DNA of 64,000 nucleotides from Bog-950 sp964615305 (GTDB lineage: Bacteria > Bacteroidota > Bacteroidia > Chitinophagales > LD1): the NCBI GenBank assembly GCA_964615305.1, contig CAZTNA010000002.1, positions 186,001 to 250,000 on the forward strand, written 5' to 3'. Position 1 is the stretch's first letter; each line of letters begins with the position of its first letter. A program made the translations under genes and the position numbers. The notes below the pieces were generated by a model that had not been told where the DNA came from, did no database searches, and saw only the letters and a list, made by a program, of their open reading frames with translations. Positions 18,447 through 27,356 of this stretch are shown piece by piece.

Positions 18447-19184
18447 TTACTTGTACAAATCAACCTGCTTTTGCAGCAGCGATTCATCTACCAGGCCGAG
18501 GGTGCGCCAAACTTCTTTACCTTGTTTATAAAGAATCAGCAGGGGTATAGAGCGCACATTCATTGTATTGGCTACTGTTGAATTTTTATCTACATCTATT
18601 TCGAGCAGTTCCAGTTTGTCCCCATTTTTTTTCATCAACTTGTGTAGTATTGGTTTTAGGGTTTTGCAGGGGCCGCACCACACGGCATTAAAATCTACCA
18701 ACACCAGTTTGTTGTTGTTTTTAATGCGGGCTAAGTAGTCGTCAAAGGTTATACCTACGCCCGGGGCCTGAGTGTTTTTACTGCTCACTACATCTTTCTT
18801 TTCGGCTATCCAAGAGTTAATGCCAAACTCAAGATTGTAAACTTCTTTGAAACCTGCCGAAGCCGCCATGTCAGCGGCTTTCTTGCTTCTGCCACCTACT
18901 AAACAGTAGAAGTAAACGGGTTTGTTTTTGTCGAGTTTGCCGAGTTGCTCTTTAAAGTCAGCAGCGTTGTAGTTTAGGTTAGTTGACTGCGGAATATGTT
19001 TTTCGCTGTATTCTTCGGGGGTGCGCACGTCAATTAATTGCGCCTCGGGTTGGGCTATGGCTTTTTCGAACTCGGCCGGTGAAAGGTTTTTAACTACAGC
19101 CGGCTGGCTGTTGCAAGAGGTGCATACCAACAGGGCAAAAACGAACGCTGAAAATGGTTTGTGTATCATAGATAAAAATGCCAT
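18447..19184 (-). CDS. rhodanese-thioredoxin fusion, exported
   Basis: The 245-residue protein (240 if the Met at 19169, which fits the signal peptide better, is used) has an N-terminal export signal ending in VCTSCNSQ, perhaps a lipobox. A rhodanese domain follows with VYFYCLVGGRSKKAA, holding the active cysteine, then a thioredoxin domain with AVWCGPCKTLKP. The joined domains could move a sulfane sulfur and then reduce the persulfide. It follows the metallo-beta-lactamase/rhodanese gene by 48 bases, so the two probably form a sulfur-handling unit in two compartments. This pairing is an inference from gene order. Confidence 0.9.
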   Translation of the reverse strand: MAFLSMIHKPFSAFVFALLVCTSCNSQPAVVKNLSPAEFEKAIAQPEAQLIDVRTPEEYSEKHIPQSTNLNYNAADFKEQLGKLDKNKPVYFYCLVGGRSKKAADMAASAGFKEVYNLEFGINSWIAEKKDVVSSKNTQAPGVGITFDDYLARIKNNNKLVLVDFNAVWCGPCKTLKPILHKLMKKNGDKLELLEIDVDKNSTVANTMNVRSIPLLILYKQGKEVWRTLGLVDESLLQKQVDLYK

Positions 19185-19232
19185 GGTGTTTTTTATTGTT
19201 TACGTGTAATTAGTAAAAGTATGGGTATGTTG

Positions 19233-20636
19233 CTAAGTTTTTGTGCAGGTGGTTGGCATACTCGATTTGGCAACGCTTGTTTTGGCAATAGCGCTGTAAC
19301 CTCCTGCAATTTCTATTAAATTTTCGAAGCCGCGGGCTTTAAGAATAGATGCTGCCGCCATAGAGCGGTAACCGCCTGCACAGTGAATGAAATAGGGTTT
19401 TGTTTTGTCAATAGAGTTGGTCCAGTTGTTAATAAAATCGAGGGGTTTGTTTTCGGCATTGAGTACATGCTCAGGGGCAAACTCACCTGGTTTGCGTACA
19501 TCGAGTACAAGGCTGTTTTCATTAAAATTCTTTTCAAATGTTTCGGCTGATATGGAAACAATTTCATCGGTTTCGTAGCCGGCCTGTTTCCAGGCATCTA
19601 TACCGCCTTTTAAAAAGCCAAGCGTATTGTCATAGCCTACACGTGCCAGCCGCATAATACATTCTTCTTCTTTGCCTTCATCGCATACCAATAAAATGGG
19701 CTGCTTTAAATCAGAAATTAGCGTACCTGCCCAAACAGCAAACTGCCCGCTAATACCTATGTTAATAGAATAGGGAATAAAACTTTTGCAAAATGTTTGT
19801 GCTGCGCGGGTGTCGAGTATAAGTGCCTTGGTTTCTTCGGCAGCGGTAAAAAATTCGGTAGCGGTGAGTGCGCGAAGCCCCTGTTGATACACCACATCCA
19901 GATGGCCTGCTCCTTGTTTATTGAGCAGGGCATTTTTTGAAAAATACTGAGGCGGAGGCAGCAACCCTTCGGTTACTTGTTTTACAAACTCTTGTTCTGA
20001 AATATTTTGCAGAGCATAGTTTACTTGTTTTTGATGACCGAGCGTATCGAAAGTTTCTTTACTCATGCTTTTGCCACATGCCGATCCGGCTCCGTGTGCC
20101 GGGTAAACAATTACATCATCGGGCAGGGGTAAAATTTTAGTATGCAGCGAGCGGTAGAGCATAGCCGCCAAATCTTCTTTGGTAACATTTGATTTTATGG
20201 CCAAGTCGGGGCGGCCTACATCGCCAATAAAAAGTGTATCGCCTGTAAAAATGCAGTGTTCTTTACCTGATGGCGTAAGCAATAAATATGTAGTTGACTC
20301 GGGCGTATGGCCGGGGGTATGCAGGGCGCGTATAGTTAGTGCGCCTACCTTAAACTCATCGCCATCATTGGCTTTTATACTGTCAAAGCCGGTTTCGGCT
20401 CCGGAGCCATACACAATTTGTGCTCCTGATTTTTGGGCAAGTTCTAAGTGGCCGCTAACAAAATCGGCATGGAAATGAGTTTCGAAAATGTATTTGAGTT
20501 GGGCACCGTTTTTAGCTGCCCGTTGCAAGTATGGGGTGGTTTCGCGGAGTGGGTCAATAACGGCACACTCTCCGTTGCTTTCAATGTAGTAGGCGGCTTC
20601 GGCCAGGCAGCCGGTGTATATTTGCTCTATAATCAT
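19233..20636 (-). CDS. MBL-fold hydrolase with two rhodanese domains (persulfide dioxygenase-like)
   Basis: Starting at the ATG at 20636 (467 aa), the protein has an ETHE1/GloB-like metallo-beta-lactamase domain (residues 1 to about 225) with THFHADFVSGH (His54, His56, Asp58) and HTPGHTPEST and GDTLFIGDVGRPDL. The last His of the usual HxHxDH is Phe59, which in persulfide dioxygenases is not a ligand of the single iron. Two rhodanese domains follow; the second carries the active cysteine in FIHCAGGYRSM, and the first has LLVCDEGKEEEC in that place. It is likely to oxidise or transfer sulfane sulfur in the cytoplasm. Confidence 0.92.
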   Translation of the reverse strand: MIIEQIYTGCLAEAAYYIESNGECAVIDPLRETTPYLQRAAKNGAQLKYIFETHFHADFVSGHLELAQKSGAQIVYGSGAETGFDSIKANDGDEFKVGALTIRALHTPGHTPESTTYLLLTPSGKEHCIFTGDTLFIGDVGRPDLAIKSNVTKEDLAAMLYRSLHTKILPLPDDVIVYPAHGAGSACGKSMSKETFDTLGHQKQVNYALQNISEQEFVKQVTEGLLPPPQYFSKNALLNKQGAGHLDVVYQQGLRALTATEFFTAAEETKALILDTRAAQTFCKSFIPYSINIGISGQFAVWAGTLISDLKQPILLVCDEGKEEECIMRLARVGYDNTLGFLKGGIDAWKQAGYETDEIVSISAETFEKNFNENSLVLDVRKPGEFAPEHVLNAENKPLDFINNWTNSIDKTKPYFIHCAGGYRSMAAASILKARGFENLIEIAGGYSAIAKTSVAKSSMPTTCTKT

Positions 20637-20756
20637 GCTACAATAATAGACTATTGCCGGCAATTGAAAATACCCGATACTGTAAAAGCTCTTAATAATA
20701 TATAAGACGCAAAACGGGTTAGCGGCCAATTGGTTCAAAAGAATATTTTCAAACTT

Positions 20757-23700
20757 ATGAAGCTATTAAACCGGTCAGGTGTTTTGAAATACGCGGTTAT
20801 ATTTTTTACCGTTTTGTTATTTTTTAATTCAGTATTTGCCAATAAAGAAACCCTTGACAAGGGTTGGCAGGCATTTAACGCTAACCAACGCACGGCAGCC
20901 AAAGAATATTTTACAGCAGCAGCTAATGATGCAGACACTAAAGCCGAAGCCAATTTGGCTTTAGCTATGGTGCTGTGGAGCCAAGATAAAGCGCCCGAGA
21001 GTTTCGAAGCATTGCAAAATTTTTTAGATGCTACACCTCACCCGTACCCCTACCTGTATGCGTTGTGGAGTTCGCCTTTGCTTTTTCCGGATTACGGTAA
21101 GTTGAGCGAGGAGAAGTTGAAATTTTTGAAAAAAATAGCGGACGATCCGGCTGCCAACGGCACCATTCGCGCTATGGCACATGTTATGGCGGGCAAGCAT
21201 TTTGAGAGCAGCAATAATTTTAAAAAAGCCGAAGAAGAGTATTCGCAAACCGGCACTATTGACCATTGGCAAGTACTGGGTACGTTTGACAATACTTCGG
21301 GCAGCGGATTTAACAAAGACTTTGGCGCGTTAGAAAAATGGCAGGCCGATGCGGAGTTTAAAAACAAGGTAGATGCTACGGTTAAGTGGTATGCGCCACC
21401 CCACATACGCAGCGACCGCTGGTTTGATTTAGAATATTATTTCGTGGCTGATAACTCGATAATGTATGCACAGTCGTTTTTAAAAAGCGATACCGAGCAG
21501 GAAGTATTTTTGCGAAGCGGCAACAGCGGCTCATTAAAAATTTGGGTAAACGATAAATTAGTAACCAACATTGCCGAGGAGCGCAACTGCGATTTAGATA
21601 TTTACATTAACAACATACAACTGCTGAAGGGTTACAACCGCATATTAGTGCAGATTGGTGAAAGCGAGGTGGGTCGTGCTAATTTTATGATTCGCGTTAC
21701 CGATAAAAACGGGCACCCTATACCGGGGCTTAGCTCTACATCGGTAATTCAGCCTTACACCAAAGCCGGGGAATACGCGGTAAACACTTACCCGCTTTTT
21801 GCCGAAGAGTTTTTTGAAAACAAAGTAAAAGCCGAGCCGGGTAATTTACTCAACTACTTGCTGCTATCTGATGTGTTTTTGCGAAACGACAAAGTATATG
21901 AGGCCCGCAAAGCACTGAAACACGCCAAAGATTTAGCTCCGCAAAGTTCGTTTGTAGGTATGCGCTTAACCGAAGCTTTTGCCCGCGACAACAACGTAAC
22001 CGACCTGACCAAAGAATACGAGCGCATAAAAACTGCCGACCCCGATTGTGCTTATGCCCTCAGAGGAATGATAACCGAAGCCGCACAAAAAGAAGACCAT
22101 GATGAAGAAGAAAAACAACTGAACCGCTATAAAGAAATGTATGGCGAAAACGAATACACCGACCTGCTAACCATAAGTTTGCTGGCAGTGCGCAACAAAT
22201 ACGATGAAGTAGTAACCCTTACCAAAAAACTGTTTGCCAAATACCCCGACAATGCAGAACTGATGAACCTGACCTACACCATTGAAAAAAACACCGGTAA
22301 AGACCCCGCTAAATTTAATGCCATACTCAAAAACTATCTAAAAACTAACTACAACGATAAAATACTCACCGAACTGGCCGCCAATTATTTTAATGCCGGC
22401 AACAAAAAAGATGCGCTCGAAATTTACAAGCAGCGTATAGCCAATTTGCCTTACTCTATTGGCTACTATGCCGACCTGAGCGATATTTATTTTCAGCAGC
22501 AAGACTACGACAATGCTTTGCAGTGGGCAAAAAAAACACTGGAGTTTGCCCCTTACATTGGCGGCTACTGGAACCGCCTGGGTAAAATTTACCAGGCATT
22601 GAACCAAGAAGAAAATGCCAAAGAGGCCTACCGTAAAGCTATTTATTACACCCCGGTAATTTACGAAGCACGCCAGCAACTGCGAAAACTCGAAGGCCGC
22701 AAAGATGTATTCGAAAATTTTGAAAAAGCAGATGCGTATGAACTTTACCGCCAAGCGCCACCGGCTAATGAATACCCCAACGACAACAGCCTTATACTAC
22801 TCAACGAAACGCAAATGGTGGTTTACCCCGAAGGGGCTACCGAAGAAAGAACAGAGTTGCTGGTAAAAGTGTTTAACCAAAACGGAATTGAAACCTGGAA
22901 AGAATACGGTGTAGCCTTTAACCGCTACCGCCAGCGTATGCTGGTGGACAAAGCAGAGGTGCTGAAAAAAGACGGCAATAAAATTCAGGCCGAGCGCAAC
23001 GGTGCTTACTTTGTTTTTACCAATCTGGAAGCAGGCGATGCTATTCACCTCTCGTACCGTATAGAAAACTACAACACCGGTAAATTAGCGCAGCATTTCT
23101 GGGAGCGCTTTCATTTTAATTTCGATTTGCCTTCAAAAATTTCGCGCTACAGCTTGCTGCTACCTGCCGATAAACCATTTACATACCAAGTGCTGAACAC
23201 AGATTTAAAACCCACCGTAAAAGAGGCAGATGGCATGAAGCTGTACGTGTGGGAAGCTAAAGACCTGCCCGCCATTAAAGCGGAACCATACATGCCGCCA
23301 CTGGCCGATATAGGGGCACAGCTCGATATTTCTACCCTGCCATCGTGGCAGTACGTAAGCAACTGGTATGCCGACCTGGCCAACAACTTAGCCAAGCAAG
23401 ATTTTGAAATAAAAGAAACCGTAGCCGGGTTGTTTACCGGTAAAAACAACTACACCGATTTAGAAAAGGCGAAAAAAATTTACGAGTTTATTGAAGCCAA
23501 CGTAAGCTACAGCAATGTGCCCTTTATGCACGGGCCTATTATACCGCAGAAAGCATCGCGCACACTGAATACGCGGTTGGGCGACTGCAAAGATGTATCT
23601 ACCCTGTTTGTAGCCATGTGTGCCGAAGCCGGGCTTAAAGCCAATTTAATTTTGGTGGACACGCGCGACAACGGTGAAAAAAACCTGAACCTGCCGAGCG

Positions 23701-24530
23701 TAGAGTTTAACCACTGCATAGCGCAGTTTCAGGCGGAAGGCAAAAAATATTACCTCGAATTAACCGACCAGAAACTTTCATTTGGGGCTATTCCGTTTAC
23801 TGATTTAAACTCTAACATTTTGTTTATACCGCGCAGTGGCGAAACAGCCGCTACCGCACTTACGCGGTTAAATACAGAAAACCGCACGCACAACAATATT
23901 TTCCGCGAATCGGAATTGAAGTTTGAAAACAACGATATGCTGCTGTGGCGCAAGAACATTAAAACAGGCATGTTTGCCTCGCAAATGCGGGGCGACTATG
24001 CCGACCTGGGCCAAGAGAAACAAGAGAACTACATAACACAGGCGTTGAGCGCAGATTTTACGAACCCCGCCAAGTTGTTGTCGCTTAGTTTCGATGATTT
24101 AAAAACCCTGCGCGACTCGGTTACCTACCATTATTCTTTTCAAATAAAAAATGAACTAAACGAAGTGGTGGGCATAAAAATTTTCAGACTGCCGTGGAGC
24201 GAGGGCATTCATTCACTCGATTTTCTGACGCTGGAAACGCGCCAGTATCCGTTTCTTATATGGGCCTTTAGCGCCAGTGAGCTAAGCCGCGAGGTAATGA
24301 CTATTGATATACCCAAAGGCAAAACACTGGCCGAGCAGCCCAAGAATGTAACCCTCAGTTGCTCGGCTGCCGACTACTCACTTACTTACACTACTACTGC
24401 GGGTAAGGTAAAAGCCGTGCGCGAGTTAAAGTTTAAGAACCCTACCGTAAAGCCCGAAGAGTATGAGGCTTTTCGCGAGTTCTTTAATAAGGTAGCCGAG
24501 GCCGATTCGAAACAGATGGGGTTTAAGTAG
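20757..24530 (+). CDS. TPR / DUF3857 / transglutaminase-like exported protein
   Basis: I start this 1257-residue protein at the ATG at 20757, nine codons after the first in-frame start, since a signal peptide (VLKYAVIFFTVLLFFNSVFA) follows. The first half is TPR-like helical repeats. DUF3857 covers about residues 680-815, and a transglutaminase-like domain follows with Cys944 (RLGDCKD), His986 (EFNHC) and Asp1004 (LELTD), an intact-looking triad. Proteins of this build are widespread in Bacteroidota and presumably act in the periplasm, but the substrate is unknown. It is divergent from the MBL/rhodanese gene with 120 bases between. Confidence 0.92.
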   Translation: MKLLNRSGVLKYAVIFFTVLLFFNSVFANKETLDKGWQAFNANQRTAAKEYFTAAANDADTKAEANLALAMVLWSQDKAPESFEALQNFLDATPHPYPYLYALWSSPLLFPDYGKLSEEKLKFLKKIADDPAANGTIRAMAHVMAGKHFESSNNFKKAEEEYSQTGTIDHWQVLGTFDNTSGSGFNKDFGALEKWQADAEFKNKVDATVKWYAPPHIRSDRWFDLEYYFVADNSIMYAQSFLKSDTEQEVFLRSGNSGSLKIWVNDKLVTNIAEERNCDLDIYINNIQLLKGYNRILVQIGESEVGRANFMIRVTDKNGHPIPGLSSTSVIQPYTKAGEYAVNTYPLFAEEFFENKVKAEPGNLLNYLLLSDVFLRNDKVYEARKALKHAKDLAPQSSFVGMRLTEAFARDNNVTDLTKEYERIKTADPDCAYALRGMITEAAQKEDHDEEEKQLNRYKEMYGENEYTDLLTISLLAVRNKYDEVVTLTKKLFAKYPDNAELMNLTYTIEKNTGKDPAKFNAILKNYLKTNYNDKILTELAANYFNAGNKKDALEIYKQRIANLPYSIGYYADLSDIYFQQQDYDNALQWAKKTLEFAPYIGGYWNRLGKIYQALNQEENAKEAYRKAIYYTPVIYEARQQLRKLEGRKDVFENFEKADAYELYRQAPPANEYPNDNSLILLNETQMVVYPEGATEERTELLVKVFNQNGIETWKEYGVAFNRYRQRMLVDKAEVLKKDGNKIQAERNGAYFVFTNLEAGDAIHLSYRIENYNTGKLAQHFWERFHFNFDLPSKISRYSLLLPADKPFTYQVLNTDLKPTVKEADGMKLYVWEAKDLPAIKAEPYMPPLADIGAQLDISTLPSWQYVSNWYADLANNLAKQDFEIKETVAGLFTGKNNYTDLEKAKKIYEFIEANVSYSNVPFMHGPIIPQKASRTLNTRLGDCKDVSTLFVAMCAEAGLKANLILVDTRDNGEKNLNLPSVEFNHCIAQFQAEGKKYYLELTDQKLSFGAIPFTDLNSNILFIPRSGETAATALTRLNTENRTHNNIFRESELKFENNDMLLWRKNIKTGMFASQMRGDYADLGQEKQENYITQALSADFTNPAKLLSLSFDDLKTLRDSVTYHYSFQIKNELNEVVGIKIFRLPWSEGIHSLDFLTLETRQYPFLIWAFSASELSREVMTIDIPKGKTLAEQPKNVTLSCSAADYSLTYTTTAGKVKAVRELKFKNPTVKPEEYEAFREFFNKVAEADSKQMGFK

Positions 24531-24578
24531 GGCGGGTGGGCGCTACTGAGTGGTAAGTTACAACAGGCGGGCCTGTAG

Positions 24579-25004
24579 CTACCCTCTTCTCTTGAGCCAA
24601 TCTCTCATTATATCTTCCAGTTCCTCTACTTTGCCTTCTAACTTTAAGATAAAAGCCTGTTTAGCTGCCAACTTATCTTCTTTTTCGTTTAGCTCTTCTT
24701 TTAGGGCGGCAATTTGGTTAAGCAACTGTACACAGGGGTCGGGCTGTGGCGGCACGTTGGGGCTATAGAGTAACAGCAGGTTTTCTTGCAGCAGTTCGCT
24801 CCATTCTACCAACCCTTCTTTAGCCATATCGGGCTGGCGGTAAATGCGGTGTATAGAGTTTACCTCTTTGCCCAGTTTCTGGGCTACCATTTTGGGTTTC
24901 CAGCCTTTAGCTTCTGCTTTTTGTTTAAGCAGCTTACCCACATGCTCGGGTTGGCGGGCGTATTGGGCAGCGGCCTGCGGCAGTTTAGAGTTTTTGTGCA
25001 GCAT
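24579..25004 (-). CDS. small HTH plus coiled-coil protein
   Basis: This 141-residue protein is not one I can name. Residues 20-60 (HVGKLLKQKAEAKGWKPKMVAQKLGK) look like an XRE-type helix-turn-helix, and residues 95-140 form a charged coiled coil (LNQIAALKEELNEKEDKL). A dimeric DNA-binding role is the simplest reading. It is divergent from the unknown protein at 25363, and the 358 bases between hold perfect and near-perfect repeats (see those entries), candidates for its binding sites. Confidence 0.7.
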   Translation of the reverse strand: MLHKNSKLPQAAAQYARQPEHVGKLLKQKAEAKGWKPKMVAQKLGKEVNSIHRIYRQPDMAKEGLVEWSELLQENLLLLYSPNVPPQPDPCVQLLNQIAALKEELNEKEDKLAAKQAFILKLEGKVEELEDIMRDWLKRRG

Positions 25005-25128
25005 AATATATAAGTGTTAGTGTGTTTTTAAACATTTATAGGGCTAAAACAATATTTAATACCACCAAAATATTTTACAAAATAATAAAATGTGGTTTTG
25101 CACAGTCAGCAGCCGGGTAAGCAGGGCT

Positions 25129-25153
25129 TTTTGTAACCTTATAGGTTACAAAA
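25129..25153. promoter_or_regulatory. 10-5-10 perfect inverted repeat between divergent genes
   Basis: TTTTGTAACC and GGTTACAAAA are exact complements separated by TTATA. A further GTAACC half-site follows about 50 bases later. The dyad is between the HTH gene (minus) and the unknown protein gene (plus). It could be an operator or, less likely, a weak terminator. No other gene lies in this 358-base stretch. Confidence 0.5.
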
Positions 25154-25206
25154 CAAACAGGGTATGCTTCTATTGACACTTATTACGTTTTAACTGTAAC
25201 CTGTTA

Positions 25207-25243
25207 TGCACCAAAACTAACTTTAGATGCACCGAAACTAACC
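25207..25243. repeat. short direct repeat ATGCACC(A/G)AAACTAAC, two copies
   Basis: Two near-identical 15-mers about 20-odd bases apart lie in the upstream region of the gene at 25363. They differ by one base. The spacing of roughly two helical turns would put both on the same face of the DNA, as expected of paired regulator sites; this is inference. Confidence 0.45.
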
Positions 25244-25362
25244 TACTATGTTTCTACCGAAACACGTTTTGTTTCATTTTAAAAAATAGTTGCCGCGTAT
25301 AAGTTAAAACCGCTGGGTTAGCAGCGTGTTTGCCTTGCTTTGTAGAAACAAAAACAAACTAT

Positions 25363-26355
25363 ATGGCAACTTTTAAACCTCCCGTACGCAGTTACAACTT
25401 TACCGATGCCCGCTTAATAGAAATAGGGCTCGAAAAAATAGCCTTCGCCAACCGCGATGCTACCGAACTGGCCACCATGGGCGTATCAGCACCATGGGTT
25501 ACCGCCTTTAATGCCCAACTACTAACCTTTGCCGCCCTGCCCAGCGATGAAACCGAACTGGGCGAGCAGGAAGAAGCCACCGGTGAAAAAGAGGTAGATG
25601 CCGGTGCCCTGCTCGATAGTTTAAAAGACCTGCGCAGCGCTGCCGCCCGCGCCTTTGGCGATAAAAGTGCCCGCTACCGCCAGTTTGGCTTAAAAGACTT
25701 AGACGCCCTTACCGATGCCCAACTGCTGCGCAACGGCATGGTGGCGCACGGGGTGGCAATAATATATGCCACCGAACTGGCGGCCAAAGGATACGATGCT
25801 GCCGATAACACAGCCCTGCAAACCCTTATAAACGATTATGTATCCGGGCTGCAAAACCAAAAAATTGAGATAGGCAGCCGCGATATTGCCCAGGAAGCCC
25901 GCGTAATGGCCGGCAACGACATTTACCAGCTATTGCAAAACGAACTGTGCGAAGCCGGCAAAGCCTACTGGCGCACCCGCTCGGCAGCTAAATACAACGA
26001 CTACCTTATTTACAATAACGAAACCGGCACTAACCCCAACACTATAACCCAAGAGGGAACCATAGCCGCTAATGAGGTGGTAAACATCAGCGCGCTGATA
26101 GGCGATTTACCTGACGCTGACGATAACACAGTAATAAGCCTCTTTAATACTTCTACCGAAAACGATTTTGAGCTGATTTTTTACAGCTCTCCATCACCTG
26201 CCGCACAGCCCGTACCTACCGACCCTCAGGTGTCTGTAGGCTCAAGCGAAAGTGTTGACCGCCCCTTTACCGATGCTCTGTTTCAGCAACCTAACTTTAA
26301 TGTATATAACCCCAACCCCACGGCCGGCAGTTGGAAGGTGGTGGTGAATTTATAG
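25363..26355 (+). CDS. hypothetical protein, 330 aa
   Basis: The start is placed at the ATG at 25363 (MATFKPPVRSYNF), as the upstream in-frame codons look non-coding. I do not recognise the family. The first 230 residues look helical and Ala-rich; the last 100 look beta-rich (AANEVVNISALIGDL, FELIFYSSPSP, NPTAGSWKVVVNL). There is no signal peptide. Codon use is notably rich in GCC, ACC and CTG compared with most neighbours, which may mean high expression or transfer. The 40 bases after its stop already contain the REP-like hybrid palindrome. Confidence 0.75.
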   Translation: MATFKPPVRSYNFTDARLIEIGLEKIAFANRDATELATMGVSAPWVTAFNAQLLTFAALPSDETELGEQEEATGEKEVDAGALLDSLKDLRSAAARAFGDKSARYRQFGLKDLDALTDAQLLRNGMVAHGVAIIYATELAAKGYDAADNTALQTLINDYVSGLQNQKIEIGSRDIAQEARVMAGNDIYQLLQNELCEAGKAYWRTRSAAKYNDYLIYNNETGTNPNTITQEGTIAANEVVNISALIGDLPDADDNTVISLFNTSTENDFELIFYSSPSPAAQPVPTDPQVSVGSSESVDRPFTDALFQQPNFNVYNPNPTAGSWKVVVNL

Positions 26356-26368
26356 ATTGGGCAATATT

Positions 26369-26390
26369 CATCGGCTAAAGCCCGCTGTTA
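26369..26390. repeat. hybrid REP-like palindrome (family A left half, family B right half)
   Basis: The left half CATCGGCTAA matches family A and the right half AGCCCGCTGTTA matches family B together with B's own flank. So it is a recombinant of the two palindromes joined at their shared GGCT-AGCC core. Confidence 0.8.
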
Positions 26391-26399
26391 TTTTACATC

Positions 26400-26539
26400 A
26401 TCGGCTAAAGCCGATGGCCATTAAACAAACCGGCTTTTATATCATCGGCTAAAGCCGATGGCCATTAAACAAACTGGCTTTTATATCATCGGCTAAAGCC
26501 GATGGCCATTAAACAAACCGGCTTTTATATCATCGGCTA
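26400..26539. repeat. 44-bp tandem array of REP-like palindrome A, running into the assembly gap
   Basis: The palindrome ATCGGCTAAAGCCGAT (7-base arms, 2-base centre) occurs at 26400, 26444 and 26488, and a fourth copy starts at 26532 and is cut by the N run. The exact 44-base period includes the linker GGCCATTAAACAAAC plus GGCTTTTAT. The array resumes at 26640, after the gap, in the right half of the same palindrome, so the true copy number is unknown. Confidence 0.9.
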
Positions 26540-26639
26540 NNNNNNNNNNNNNNNNNNNNNNNNNNNNNNNNNNNNNNNNNNNNNNNNNNNNNNNNNNNNN
26601 NNNNNNNNNNNNNNNNNNNNNNNNNNNNNNNNNNNNNNN
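26540..26639. other. assembly gap, 100 N
   Basis: Exactly 100 undetermined bases, a common default gap length. Both edges lie in the same 44-bp repeat, so the gap was most likely caused by collapse of the tandem array. Its real size cannot be judged from the window. Confidence 0.97.
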
Positions 26640-26686
26640 AAGCCGATGGCCATGCAGGATAAGTGGAATAAATGCATTCTAATAAT

Positions 26687-26820
26687 GCGGGCTTAAGCCC
26701 GCTGTTAAAAAAACTGTATTTGTTCCGCTTATCATGTATTTTGATGCCGTTGGTTTTAACCAACGAGAAAAGAAAAATGCTAAAATCTGATGAATTTTAT
26801 TGCCGTTGGTTTTAACCAAC
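26687..26820. repeat. REP-like palindromes B and C upstream of the Y1 transposase stop
   Basis: One palindrome B (GCGGGCTTAAGCCCGC, 26687-26702) and two palindromes C (GTTGGTTTTAACCAAC, 26749-26764 and 26805-26820) are set in conserved linkers. Families A, B and C all have 7-base arms around a 2-base centre. The C copies are followed by an AAGAAAAGAAAAATG-type stretch. Confidence 0.88.
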
Positions 26821-26852
26821 AAGAAAAGAAAAATGAAAAAATCTGATGGGCT

Positions 26853-27275
26853 TCAGTCAGCCATAAAAGTAAAACCCAGTGTTTCTATTTCAGTTTCGAA
26901 AACAATATCTTGGTGGTGGGTTTCCTGATTGCGGATATAGTTTCGCACACGTTCAACATATTTCGGACTTACAGATTCGGCATAGTATCCGTCTTGCCAT
27001 TCAAAGTAATCAACGGTAAGTTGGTTTTTATTTATCCAATGCGATGACTCTCCTTTTATAAGTTTAGCAGCAGTTGCTAAATCTATGGTGGCGGGCAATT
27101 TAAACAGGCAATGGCAATGGTCATAATAACCGTTCACAAAATCCATTTCTATTCCTTTCTCTCTGCCATTTTTAAGAATATGCTGAAACACATCTCTTCG
27201 GATATTGTTCTTAAGTAACGGCTGCCTGCTTTTAGTAGCAAACACCAGATGAATCCAAACATTTAGCAGCGACAT
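26853..27275 (-). CDS. Y1 (HUH) transposase, IS200-like / REP-associated
   Basis: The 140-residue protein has the single-strand HUH transposase signs: VWIHLVFATKSRQPLL at the start, HCH (His53, His55) in YYDHCHCLFKL, and a C-terminal helix YVERVRNYIRNQ with the likely catalytic tyrosine (Tyr113; Tyr106 is possible). Length fits IS200 TnpA or a short REP-associated tyrosine transposase (RAYT). It is surrounded on both sides by palindromes A, B and C, which are the expected type of substrate. No accessory TnpB is present, and I could not define left and right element ends. Confidence 0.88.
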   Translation of the reverse strand: MSLLNVWIHLVFATKSRQPLLKNNIRRDVFQHILKNGREKGIEMDFVNGYYDHCHCLFKLPATIDLATAAKLIKGESSHWINKNQLTVDYFEWQDGYYAESVSPKYVERVRNYIRNQETHHQDIVFETEIETLGFTFMAD

Positions 27276-27356
27276 ATCAGCAGTTTAATCAAAACAAGCG
27301 CGTTAGCGCATTAAACAAATGTATTAATTCTGCTTATGAATATTGGCTTTTACATC

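Noticed and set aside
20637..20738. 34-codon extension of the MBL/rhodanese protein
   Set aside because: The family starts at MIIEQIYTG; the extension overlaps the divergent gene region and has no conserved features.
26502..26763. Frames across the N gap
   Set aside because: They contain undetermined residues and repeat-derived sequence only.
26853..27275. Complete IS200/IS605 insertion sequence
   Set aside because: Only the transposase and nearby palindromes are seen; no defined element ends or target site could be fixed, so only the gene and repeats are listed.
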